From Mesoaciditogaceae bacterium (GTDB lineage: Bacteria > Thermotogota > Thermotogae > Mesoaciditogales > Mesoaciditogaceae), in contig WFSH01000046.1 in the NCBI GenBank assembly GCA_015486145.1, positions 1 to 5,829 on the forward strand: a stretch of 5,829 nt of DNA. The letters run 5' to 3'. The notes under the pieces were generated by a model. The model saw nothing but the letters and a program-made list of their open reading frames with translations, ran no database searches and was not told the DNA's origin. Positions within the stretch are counted from its first letter, which is position 1, and every line of letters begins with the position of its first letter. Made by a program: the position numbers and the translations under genes. This document shows positions 1-5,388 of this stretch, piece after piece.

Positions 1-2
1 TA

Positions 3-98
3 AAAGCGGCCGTTTTTGAACAAGGGTACAATGAGATAAAGAAACAACTAATCGGTATGAAAATACACGCCTTAGATGCTTTGATAAAAGAGCTTTGA
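3..98 (+). CDS. C-terminal end of an unidentified upstream protein (partial)
   Basis: This frame is open from the left edge and ends at a TGA at 96-98, giving 31 residues that finish in ...HALDALIKEL. The other two plus-strand frames hit stops within the first 40 bases, so this is the only frame that can carry the end of a gene entering the window. The fragment looks like an ordinary soluble helical C-terminus with mixed charged and hydrophobic residues. It has no motif from which I can name a family. It is separated from lysC by about 330 bases containing a promoter and an attenuator, so it is probably not part of the lysine operon. I see no clear intrinsic terminator directly after its stop codon. 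Confidence 0.5.
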   Translation, partial: KAAVFEQGYNEIKKQLIGMKIHALDALIKEL

Positions 99-203
99 GA
101 TTTTAACGTTATGCGGGCTCATAGATAAAATTCAAGTTGTGTTTAAAAGGCGCAAAATATACAGGATTGAAATTAAATTGTAATCTATATTTTTCATACT
201 TTG

Positions 204-212
204 TGATAGAAT
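204..212 (+). promoter_or_regulatory. Candidate extended -10 promoter for the lysine operon
   Basis: The sequence TGATAGAAT fits the extended -10 pattern TGnTATAAT with one mismatch in the hexamer. No good -35 hexamer sits 16-18 bp upstream; TTGTAA at 178-183 is 23 bp away, which is too far. Extended -10 promoters can work without a strong -35. Initiation would fall around 218-220, giving a leader of about 210 nt before lysC. The position is inferred from sequence only. Confidence 0.45.
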
Positions 213-232
213 TTCCAAAAGTGATTTTGGAA
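213..232 (+). repeat. Perfect 8-bp inverted repeat next to the promoter
   Basis: TTCCAAAA (213-220) and TTTTGGAA (225-232) are exact reverse complements separated by GTGA. As RNA this would be an 8-bp hairpin closed by a GNRA-type GUGA tetraloop. As DNA it is a 20-bp palindrome directly abutting the -10 hexamer and covering the predicted start site, which is where a repressor operator would sit. The sequence cannot decide between the two readings. If transcription starts near 218, the RNA hairpin would be incomplete and the operator reading is favoured. Confidence 0.5.
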
Positions 233-240
233 GGATGGAG

Positions 241-333
241 TTGTACTTGAGAGAAACGTTAGGATTATTGAATTATGATCGTTTGAACAAAAAGCAAGTC
301 AAGTATTCGCCCGGTGGAGGAGCGGAAGCTTGA
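241..333 (+). CDS. Possible leader peptide of the lysine operon attenuator
   Basis: A short open frame ends at TGA 331-333, inside the 3' arm of the 296-336 hairpin. Three starts are possible in the same frame: ATG 235 (its purine-rich site abuts it with no spacing), TTG 241 (AAGGA at 231-235, 5 nt upstream) and TTG 247 (GGAG at 237-240, 6 nt upstream). The products would be 32, 30 and 28 residues. Two consecutive lysine codons (289-294) and one more (301-303) lie at or just before the 5' arm of the hairpin, as expected for a lysine-responsive leader. Against this, lysine is only 3 of about 30 codons, leucine is more frequent, and the start is non-ATG or badly spaced. An open frame of this length can occur by chance. 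Confidence 0.35.
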   Translation: MYLRETLGLLNYDRLNKKQVKYSPGGGAEA

Positions 334-373
334 CTTTGTTATTTTTTATGAGCTAAAAGCAAATTCACCGGGC
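293..373 (+). promoter_or_regulatory. Attenuator: sequestering hairpin and competing antiterminator
   Basis: AAGTCAAG (296-303) pairs perfectly with CTTGACTT (329-336). The stem can extend through C295-G338 with one bulged base. Inside it, CGC (308-310) can pair with GCG (322-324) and CC (311-312) with GG (319-320). In the alternative fold, GCCCGGTG (309-316) is an exact complement of CACCGGGC (366-373), extended by a G-U and an A-U pair (317-318 with 364-365). This second helix takes the first four bases of the terminator's 5' arm (370-373), so it cannot coexist with the complete terminator. The 5' strand of that helix lies within the first hairpin, so forming the first hairpin should favour termination. 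That is the usual logic of transcription attenuation. The trigger (stalled ribosome, ligand or protein) is not evident. Confidence 0.6.
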
Positions 374-404
374 CACATCGAATGAAAGATGTGGCCCTTT
401 TTTT
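370..404 (+). terminator. Rho-independent terminator upstream of lysC (attenuator)
   Basis: GGGCCACATC (370-379) and GATGTGGCCC (388-397) form a perfect 10-bp stem with an 8-nt loop (380-387), followed at once by seven T residues (398-404). It lies 24 nt before the lysC start and on the same strand, with no gene end nearby. It is therefore better explained as a conditional terminator in the lysC leader than as the end of an upstream unit. There is no matching T-run on the other strand, so it is not bidirectional. Confidence 0.85.
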
Positions 405-414
405 ATACCATTTT

Positions 415-421
415 GAAGGGG
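415..421 (+). promoter_or_regulatory. lysC ribosome binding site
   Basis: GAAGGGG, followed by TGAT, matches most of the anti-Shine-Dalgarno complement. It lies 7 nt before ATG 429 and 4 nt before GTG 426. The spacing favours ATG 429 as the lysC start. A further in-frame ATG at 438 would be 16 nt away, which is too far. Confidence 0.65.
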
Positions 422-428
422 TGATGTG

Positions 429-1778
429 ATGATCGTGATGAAGTTCGGTGGCGCCGCATTGAAGGATAGCCAGAGTATAAAGAATGTTGCGAAAATTGTG
501 ATTCAAAACATCGAGCATGATCCAATAATTGTTTTGTCAGCTGTTGGCGGTGTAACAGATGAGCTTTTGGATATGGGAATGCAGGCATCTCATGGTGCAG
601 TCGATGTTAAGGCGTTTATCGAGCTCCATGAAAAAATATGTGGTGAGTTGGATGTTGATTTCAGCATTTTTAGGCCTCTGCTGAAAGAGTTAACTGGTGT
701 GCTTTCAGACATAAAGAGTCTTGGAGTTTTAAGACTTGTGGAAAAAGACGCGCTTTTAAGCTTTGGTGAGAGATTTTCTGTGAGAATTTTTTCTAAATAT
801 TTGGAAAATATGGGAATCAAGAGTCGTGCTTACGATTCGTGGGAGATTGGAATAATTACCACTCCATCGCACTCAAATACAAAAATTCTACATAAAACCT
901 ACAAAGACATAAGGAAATTTTTTGAGACTAATCACATGCCATTTTGGGAAATACCGGTCATTACAGGTTTTATAGCAAAAAATTCCAAGGGTGAGATAAC
1001 AACACTTGGGAGAGGGGGAAGCGATTTAACGGCATCCATTGTGGGAACAGCTCTCAAATGTGAAGAAATACAAATCTGGAAAGATGTTGATGGAATTTTA
1101 AGCGCAGAGCCTTCCATTGTGCCAAACGCAAAAGTTCTGAGACGTATCTCTTACCGAGAGGCCCACGAGCTCGCATTTTTTGGTGCCAAGATATTGCATC
1201 CTCAAAGTATGATCCCATCGAAAAAGGGCAACATACCAATTCGTGTAAAAAATTTTTTATTTCCGGATGGTGATGGAACCATCATTTCCGATAAAACCGA
1301 TGAAACTGAAGAAGGCTTGAAATCTCTAACTTGCAGGAAAGACATAACACTTGTCAACATAGAATCCCCTGAAATGATAGGAGAATATGGATATTTGGCA
1401 AGGATTTTTGCAATATTCAAAGACCTAAAAATTTCCGTCGATTTGATTGCAACCAGCGAGGCGAGCATATCCCTCACGTTGGATAATACCGTGAATGTAG
1501 AAAGACTCATCAAACGTTTGTCATCTTTTTCTGAAGTAAAGGTCAGAAAAAAGATGGCAATCGTGAGTTTGATAGGAACTCGTTATTATTCACCCACGAT
1601 TTTGAGCAAAATATTTTACGTTTTTCACAAAGAAGGTGTGAATGTTGAAATGATCTCCCAGGGAGCTTCAAAAATAAACATTGCGTTTGTTATTGACGAA
1701 ATCTACGCGGACAAAGTCATAAAAGCACTTCATAAGTATTTGTTTGAAAAGGAAAAATCTTTGGAGGTGATGAGGTGA
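429..1778 (+). CDS. lysC: Aspartate kinase (monofunctional, two ACT domains)
   Basis: This enzyme phosphorylates L-aspartate with ATP to give 4-phospho-L-aspartate, the committed step towards lysine, DAP, threonine and methionine. The 449-residue length equals that of lysine-sensitive aspartokinase III (E. coli LysC, 449). The amino-acid kinase domain spans about 1-290: the nucleotide/substrate loop KFGGAA (5-10), SFGE (111-114), GRGGSD (194-199), WKDVDG (217-222) and FGAKILHP (251-258). Two ACT domains follow at about 305-370 and 377-449, the usual place for feedback inhibition by lysine or threonine. No homoserine dehydrogenase domain is fused, so it is not a ThrA-type protein. KFGGAA replaces the usual KFGGTS/SS. 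GTG 426 is an alternative start, adding one residue. The gene is first in the operon and overlaps dapB by 4 nt, so it is the direct target of the leader attenuator. Lysine as the effector is inferred from context. Confidence 0.95.
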   Translation: MIVMKFGGAALKDSQSIKNVAKIVIQNIEHDPIIVLSAVGGVTDELLDMGMQASHGAVDVKAFIELHEKICGELDVDFSIFRPLLKELTGVLSDIKSLGVLRLVEKDALLSFGERFSVRIFSKYLENMGIKSRAYDSWEIGIITTPSHSNTKILHKTYKDIRKFFETNHMPFWEIPVITGFIAKNSKGEITTLGRGGSDLTASIVGTALKCEEIQIWKDVDGILSAEPSIVPNAKVLRRISYREAHELAFFGAKILHPQSMIPSKKGNIPIRVKNFLFPDGDGTIISDKTDETEEGLKSLTCRKDITLVNIESPEMIGEYGYLARIFAIFKDLKISVDLIATSEASISLTLDNTVNVERLIKRLSSFSEVKVRKKMAIVSLIGTRYYSPTILSKIFYVFHKEGVNVEMISQGASKINIAFVIDEIYADKVIKALHKYLFEKEKSLEVMR

Positions 1779-2527
1779 AAATAGGAATCATAGGCTATGG
1801 ACAGATGGGAAAAGCGATCGAAAGGGTGGCAATTGCACGGGGACACAGCATTTCAGTTATTGTGGATCCCAAGCAAGGATACGTTTTAGATGAGCTTTCA
1901 CCTTCTGTTTTGGAAAACACGGACGTTTACATCGATTTTTCCGTTCCAGAAGCGGTTGTTGAGAATGTGAAAATGATATCTGCTCATGGAAAAAGTATGG
2001 TGGTGGGAACAACAGGATGGTATGAAAAATTGGGTGAAATTGAAGAAATTACATTAGACAGAGGAATTGCCCTTGTTTACAGTCAGAATTTTTCTATGGG
2101 AATGAATATATTTTTCGACATTGTTCAGTTTGCGTCACGAGTGATAAATCATTTTCCAGAATACGATATAGCTGGTTTTGAGATTCATCACAACAGAAAG
2201 AAGGACATTCCTTCCGGAACCGCAAAAAAGATATCTGAGATCGTCCTAAAAAATGTTGACAGAAAAAAGAAAGCAACGTTTTTTCCCGGTAACAGAAAAA
2301 TAGATTCAGAGGAATTGCACTTTTCCAGTGTTCGTTGTGGAGATGTTGTGGGAGAGCATACTTTGATACTGGATTCTTCATCTGACACCATCAGACTTTC
2401 TCACAGCGCTAAAAACAGAGATGGATTTGCACTTGGTGCCCTTGTAGCGGCAGAAAATATTCAAAATTTAAGCGGAATTCACACTTTTGACGAGATCTTG
2501 AAAATCGTTTTGAAGGAGGCGTTGTAA
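1775..2527 (+). CDS. dapB: 4-hydroxy-tetrahydrodipicolinate reductase
   Basis: The enzyme reduces 4-hydroxy-tetrahydrodipicolinate to tetrahydrodipicolinate with NAD(P)H, acting in the cytoplasm directly after DapA. The 250-residue protein opens with a Rossmann glycine motif GYGQMG (7-12). An acidic residue ends the second strand (D31), which in this fold usually goes with NADH use. Then come DFS near residue 53, VGTTGWY, and NFSMGMNIFF. The catalytic block is EIHHNRKKDIPSGTA, with H138, H139 and K142 matching the E. coli H159/H160/K163 set and PSGT at 146-149 for substrate carboxylate binding. The glycine loop is one residue shorter than the common GxxGRMG form. The start is GTG 1775, set by GGAGG at 1763-1767 seven nt upstream. 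It overlaps the lysC stop by 4 nt (GTGA), so translation is probably coupled. Confidence 0.95.
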   Translation: MKIGIIGYGQMGKAIERVAIARGHSISVIVDPKQGYVLDELSPSVLENTDVYIDFSVPEAVVENVKMISAHGKSMVVGTTGWYEKLGEIEEITLDRGIALVYSQNFSMGMNIFFDIVQFASRVINHFPEYDIAGFEIHHNRKKDIPSGTAKKISEIVLKNVDRKKKATFFPGNRKIDSEELHFSSVRCGDVVGEHTLILDSSSDTIRLSHSAKNRDGFALGALVAAENIQNLSGIHTFDEILKIVLKEAL

Positions 2528-3421
2528 ATGAAACTTGAAGGAACTTTTACCGCATTGATAACACCTTTTGCTAAAAATGGTGAGGTTGATTATGGAGGTT
2601 TGGAAAAAAATATAGAAAATCAGTTGAAAAGTGGAATAAGTGGCTTAGTTGTGTTAGGTACAACAGCAGAGACACCCACATTGAGCACGGAGGAAAGGGA
2701 TAACATAGTTAAAATTGCTGTGAGAAAGGCAAAAGGTAAGGTTCCGATTGTTGTAGGTACAGGCAGTAACTCCACCGGGAGCACCATTAAAAACACGATA
2801 AAGGCAGGAGAGAATGGAGCAGATGCCGCATTGGTTGTGGCACCGTATTACAACAAACCGACGCAAAAGGGGTTGTACGATCACTTCAAAACAATTGCAG
2901 ACAACGTAAATATTCCAATAATTCTGTACAACGTTCAAAGTAGAACAGGTGTAAATATCGAACCAGAAACGATTTTAAAATTGGCGACACATCCAAAAAT
3001 AATTGGAATTAAAGATGCTTCAGGGGATTTTAAGAAAAGTGCGACGGTGATAACCGCTGTGAAGAGAGAAAATATCGATTTTACGGTGGTAAGTGGTGAT
3101 GATGTCAGCGCCCTTTCATTAATGGGAATTGGTGCAAAGGGTATCGTTTCTGTTGTTTCTAACTTAGCTCCCAAGACAGTTGCAAAACTGACGGACCTCG
3201 CCCTGGAAGGTAAATTTGAAGAAGCACAAGCATTGTACAGTGAGATTTTCCCCTTACTTACCGTCTCTTTTATAGAAACGAATCCAATTCCCATCAAAGA
3301 GGCTATGAATATCGTTGGGCTTCCGGCAGGAGGGGTACGGTTGCCTCTATCGAGTTTAAAAGTGGAAAACAGAGAGAAATTACACCAAGTAGTAGAAAGT
3401 TTGAGAGAATATCTCAATTAG
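2528..3421 (+). CDS. dapA: 4-hydroxy-tetrahydrodipicolinate synthase
   Basis: The enzyme condenses pyruvate with aspartate-4-semialdehyde to 4-hydroxy-tetrahydrodipicolinate, the first step specific to lysine/DAP. It is 297 residues, normal for this (beta/alpha)8-barrel family. Visible motifs: ITPF (11-14), GTTAETPTL (44-52) with the T45-T46 pair of the proton relay, APYYNKPTQ, YNVQSRTGVN with catalytic Y134 and the carboxylate-binding R139, and GIKDASGD with K162 as the pyruvate Schiff-base lysine. SGDD and the late ETNPIPIKEAM segment also fit DapA rather than the related N-acetylneuraminate lyase or KDG aldolase groups. The segment after YNV is QSR instead of the common PGR or PSR. ATG 2528 follows the dapB stop with no gap, and AAGGAGG (2513-2519) lies 8 nt upstream, inside dapB. 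Confidence 0.96.
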   Translation: MKLEGTFTALITPFAKNGEVDYGGLEKNIENQLKSGISGLVVLGTTAETPTLSTEERDNIVKIAVRKAKGKVPIVVGTGSNSTGSTIKNTIKAGENGADAALVVAPYYNKPTQKGLYDHFKTIADNVNIPIILYNVQSRTGVNIEPETILKLATHPKIIGIKDASGDFKKSATVITAVKRENIDFTVVSGDDVSALSLMGIGAKGIVSVVSNLAPKTVAKLTDLALEGKFEEAQALYSEIFPLLTVSFIETNPIPIKEAMNIVGLPAGGVRLPLSSLKVENREKLHQVVESLREYLN

Positions 3422-3425
3422 GAGG
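3420..3425 (+). promoter_or_regulatory. dapD ribosome binding site overlapping the dapA stop codon
   Basis: AGGAGG starts on the last two bases of the dapA TAG stop (3419-3421) and lies 5 nt before the dapD ATG at 3431. A ribosome terminating on dapA would sit on this site, which suggests re-initiation and coupled synthesis of the two enzymes. Confidence 0.75.
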
Positions 3426-3430
3426 ACAAA

Positions 3431-4258
3431 ATGGATTTGAAAGGAAAAATCTTGAAACTTTATGAATCTTCTTTTCCGTATTCTAAAAGAGATTTTGAGG
3501 TTTTTGAAGATTTTGTATCGCTTCTTGATAGTGGGAAAATACGCGCTGCGGAGAAAAAAGGGAGCAAATGGATTGTGAATTCATGGGTAAAAACAGGCAT
3601 TTTGTTAGGTTTTAAAATGGGGAAATTAGTTCCTTACGATTTTCATGGCGCTTGGATGTTTGACAAGCACACGTATCCCATCAAAAAGATTTCACTTGAA
3701 GATGGAATTCGTTTGGTACCCGGTGGAACTTCCGTGCGGAGAGGAGCTTTTATAGCTTCGAATGTCACGATCATGCCACCATCATATGTGAATGTGGGCG
3801 CTTACGTGGATAAAGGAACGATGTTGGATTCACATTCTTTGGTAGGAAGTTGCGCACAGATAGGCAAAAAATGCCACATAAGTGCCGGTGTGCAAATTGG
3901 TGGTGTGTTGGAACCCGTAAATCTTTCACCGGTTATTGTTGAGGATGAAGTCTTAATGGGAGGGAATTCCGGAATATTTGAAGGTGTGGTGGTAAAGAAG
4001 CGGGCAGTTATAGCGGCTGGGGTACTGCTCACATCCTCTATGAAAATTTACGATGTTGTTTTGAACAGAGTCATTGAAAAAGATGAAAACAACGTTTTGA
4101 CTGTTCCGGAAAACAGTGTGGTGGTTTCTGGCAGTAGGCCCGCAAGTGGAGAGTTCGCTCAGAAAAACAGGATAAGTATATATACCCCAGTAATAATAAA
4201 GTATAGAGATGATAAAACGGACGAAAAATCACAACTTGAGGGAGTGTTGAGAGCATGA
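3431..4258 (+). CDS. dapD: Tetrahydrodipicolinate N-succinyltransferase
   Basis: The enzyme transfers succinyl from succinyl-CoA to tetrahydrodipicolinate, giving N-succinyl-2-amino-6-oxopimelate and committing the cell to the succinylase branch. The 275-residue length matches E. coli DapD (274). The N-terminal helical part carries LDSGKIRAAE and WIVNSWVKTGILL (about 32-60), typical of the E. coli-like DapD. The middle is a left-handed beta-helix of hexapeptide repeats (about 97-200) with GAYVDKGTMLD (123-133), VGSCAQIG, and NSGIFEG with E184. D133 and E184 fall where conserved active-site acids are found in the family. It ends with the PENSVVVSGSRP segment. It is clearly longer and different from the acetylating DapH type. 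The start is ATG 3431; the stop overlaps the next ATG by 4 nt. The acyl donor is inferred from family membership. Confidence 0.93.
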   Translation: MDLKGKILKLYESSFPYSKRDFEVFEDFVSLLDSGKIRAAEKKGSKWIVNSWVKTGILLGFKMGKLVPYDFHGAWMFDKHTYPIKKISLEDGIRLVPGGTSVRRGAFIASNVTIMPPSYVNVGAYVDKGTMLDSHSLVGSCAQIGKKCHISAGVQIGGVLEPVNLSPVIVEDEVLMGGNSGIFEGVVVKKRAVIAAGVLLTSSMKIYDVVLNRVIEKDENNVLTVPENSVVVSGSRPASGEFAQKNRISIYTPVIIKYRDDKTDEKSQLEGVLRA

Positions 4259-5388
4259 ATTTTGAAAGGGTGGCGAATATAAAAAAATCACTCATAAGGG
4301 AAATGTTTGAAAAGGCAAACGAGCATTCTGTAAATTTAGGGCTGGGGATGCCATTTCTCAAAACAACGGATTTGGTAAAAATGCGAGCAACAGAAGCTAT
4401 AAGAAACGACCAAACATTTTACACTCCCAATCAAGGTTTAGAAGTACTCAGAGAAGAAGTTGCAAAAAAGCATTCCAAAGAAACAGGTTTAAAAATAAGT
4501 GGCGAGAATGTATTAATTACGAATGGAGCTACCCAAGCGATATTTACGCTCATGTTTTCTCTGCTTGATCCGGGAGATGAGATTCTGATCCCGGATCCCG
4601 GTTATCCCCTGTACGAAGCAATTGCCAAAATGTTAAGGTGTAAAGTGAAAAGGTATACTTTGTTTTGGGAGAAAGATTTTGATATAGATGTGGATGAAAT
4701 TTCTCGAAAGATAAGTGATAAAACGGCTCTGATAGTACTTAATTCGCCGAACAATCCGACTGGAACTGTTTTTAAAGAAGAAACTTTAAAGCATTTTGCT
4801 TTTTTATTGGAAAGTCGAAACATTTCTGTCCTGTCAGATGAAATATACAAAGGATTAAGTTACGAGGGCGTAGCTATGTCCATTTCCTCGTTTTTACCAC
4901 TTGAAAAAGTGTATGTGATATCCGGTGTTTCGAAAGAATATTCAATGAGTGGTTGGAGAATAGGCTGGATTATATCGTCACGACAGAACATTTCACAGGT
5001 TTTGAAGGCACACATGTATACAGTTTCATGCATATCCGGAATAAATCAGATTGCGGCGACAGCAGCTTTGAAACTCGGAGATCGCGGCGTTAGAAACGCC
5101 ATGAGATTTAACAGGGATTTGGCGTTAAGAGAACTTGATAAAGTTCCGTTGATAAAATATAAAAAACCTGTTGGTGGAATCTATATCTTCGTAAATGTAT
5201 CGGCTTATGGAGATGGTAAAGAGATCGCGGATGCACTCTTGAAAAGAGAAAATGTTATCACCATCCCAGGTATCGCATTTGGTGAGCAAGGCAGGGATTT
5301 TATTCGAATTTCCTTCGGAGTGGATCCTGAAACCTTGAAAAAAGGATTGAATTCGATCGGGAGGTTCTTTTCGTATGTTGAAGTATGA
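4255..5388 (+). CDS. PLP aminotransferase, probable N-succinyldiaminopimelate aminotransferase (DapC role)
   Basis: This is a fold-type I, class I/II aminotransferase of 377 residues. The N-terminal SLIREMFEKA and LGLGMP segment (about 13-33) is typical. Further on are TNGATQAI (glycine-rich PLP phosphate contact), SPNNPTG (164-170), SDEIY with D195 and Y198 (cofactor contacts), SKEYSMSGWRIGW with the Schiff-base lysine K227 and phosphate-binding R235, and FIRISFG with R351, the usual alpha-carboxylate arginine. The family alone does not fix the substrate: aspartate, aromatic, alanine and succinyl-DAP aminotransferases all look like this. Its position between dapD and lysA, overlapping both, strongly suggests glutamate-dependent amination of N-succinyl-2-amino-6-oxopimelate to N-succinyl-L,L-DAP, the DapC step. 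DapL activity is less likely because dapD would then be unnecessary. The start is ATG 4255, with GAGGGAG (4238-4244) 10 nt upstream. Confidence 0.85.
   Translation: MNFERVANIKKSLIREMFEKANEHSVNLGLGMPFLKTTDLVKMRATEAIRNDQTFYTPNQGLEVLREEVAKKHSKETGLKISGENVLITNGATQAIFTLMFSLLDPGDEILIPDPGYPLYEAIAKMLRCKVKRYTLFWEKDFDIDVDEISRKISDKTALIVLNSPNNPTGTVFKEETLKHFAFLLESRNISVLSDEIYKGLSYEGVAMSISSFLPLEKVYVISGVSKEYSMSGWRIGWIISSRQNISQVLKAHMYTVSCISGINQIAATAALKLGDRGVRNAMRFNRDLALRELDKVPLIKYKKPVGGIYIFVNVSAYGDGKEIADALLKRENVITIPGIAFGEQGRDFIRISFGVDPETLKKGLNSIGRFFSYVEV
5359..5364 (+). promoter_or_regulatory. lysA ribosome binding site within the aminotransferase gene
   Basis: GGGAGG lies 10 nt before ATG 5375, the only good start for the downstream frame. 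It supports a 14-nt gene overlap rather than a later start after the aminotransferase stop at 5386-5388. Confidence 0.6.

Larger units (their letters stand above)
99..428 (+). other. Intergenic and leader region of the lysine operon
   Basis: There is no long gene in this stretch of about 330 bases. The first part (99-200) is AT-rich and shows no stable hairpin or RNA gene. A weak alternative promoter may lie at 137-163 (TTGTGT, 15 bp, TATACA), but the spacing is short. The second part (204-428) holds the elements listed separately: an extended -10, an inverted repeat, a short leader ORF, the competing hairpins, an intrinsic terminator, and the lysC ribosome binding site. A lysine riboswitch was looked for and not found. 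The conserved junction sequences of that class are absent, and the space is too small for its five-helix core. Confidence 0.7.

Noticed and set aside
137..163. Upstream promoter TTGTGT - 15 bp - TATACA
   Set aside because: The spacing is too short and both boxes are imperfect; kept only as a weak alternative to the extended -10 at 204-212.
309..330. T-box antiterminator, because CGGTGGAGGAGCGG loosely resembles GGUGGNACCGCG
   Set aside because: The conserved ACC after UGGN is missing, the UGGA bulge would not match a tRNA-Lys acceptor end, the GGTG bases are paired in the proposed antiterminator, and there is no room for Stem I in the predicted transcript.
296..347. First leader hairpin plus the following T-rich stretch as an independent terminator
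   Set aside because: The outer stem is only 8 bp with a 25-nt interior and the T-rich run starts several bases after it and is interrupted; it fits better as a pause or sequestering hairpin of the attenuator.
200..425. Lysine (L-box) riboswitch upstream of lysC
   Set aside because: The leader is too short for the five-helix aptamer and none of the conserved junction sequences I know for this class are visible.
1202..1513. 103-codon open frame on the minus strand inside lysC
   Set aside because: It is the antisense shadow of the strongly supported lysC ACT region, with no ribosome binding site or recognisable protein motif.
2935..3417. 160-codon open frame on the minus strand inside dapA
   Set aside because: It lies wholly antisense to a clear dapA gene; long reverse frames are common opposite genes with this codon use, and the translation shows no family motif.
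5086..5100. Inverted repeat GGCGTT-AGA-AACGCC within the aminotransferase gene
   Set aside because: It is a 6-bp stem inside conserved coding sequence with no T-run and no relation to a gene boundary; most likely chance.
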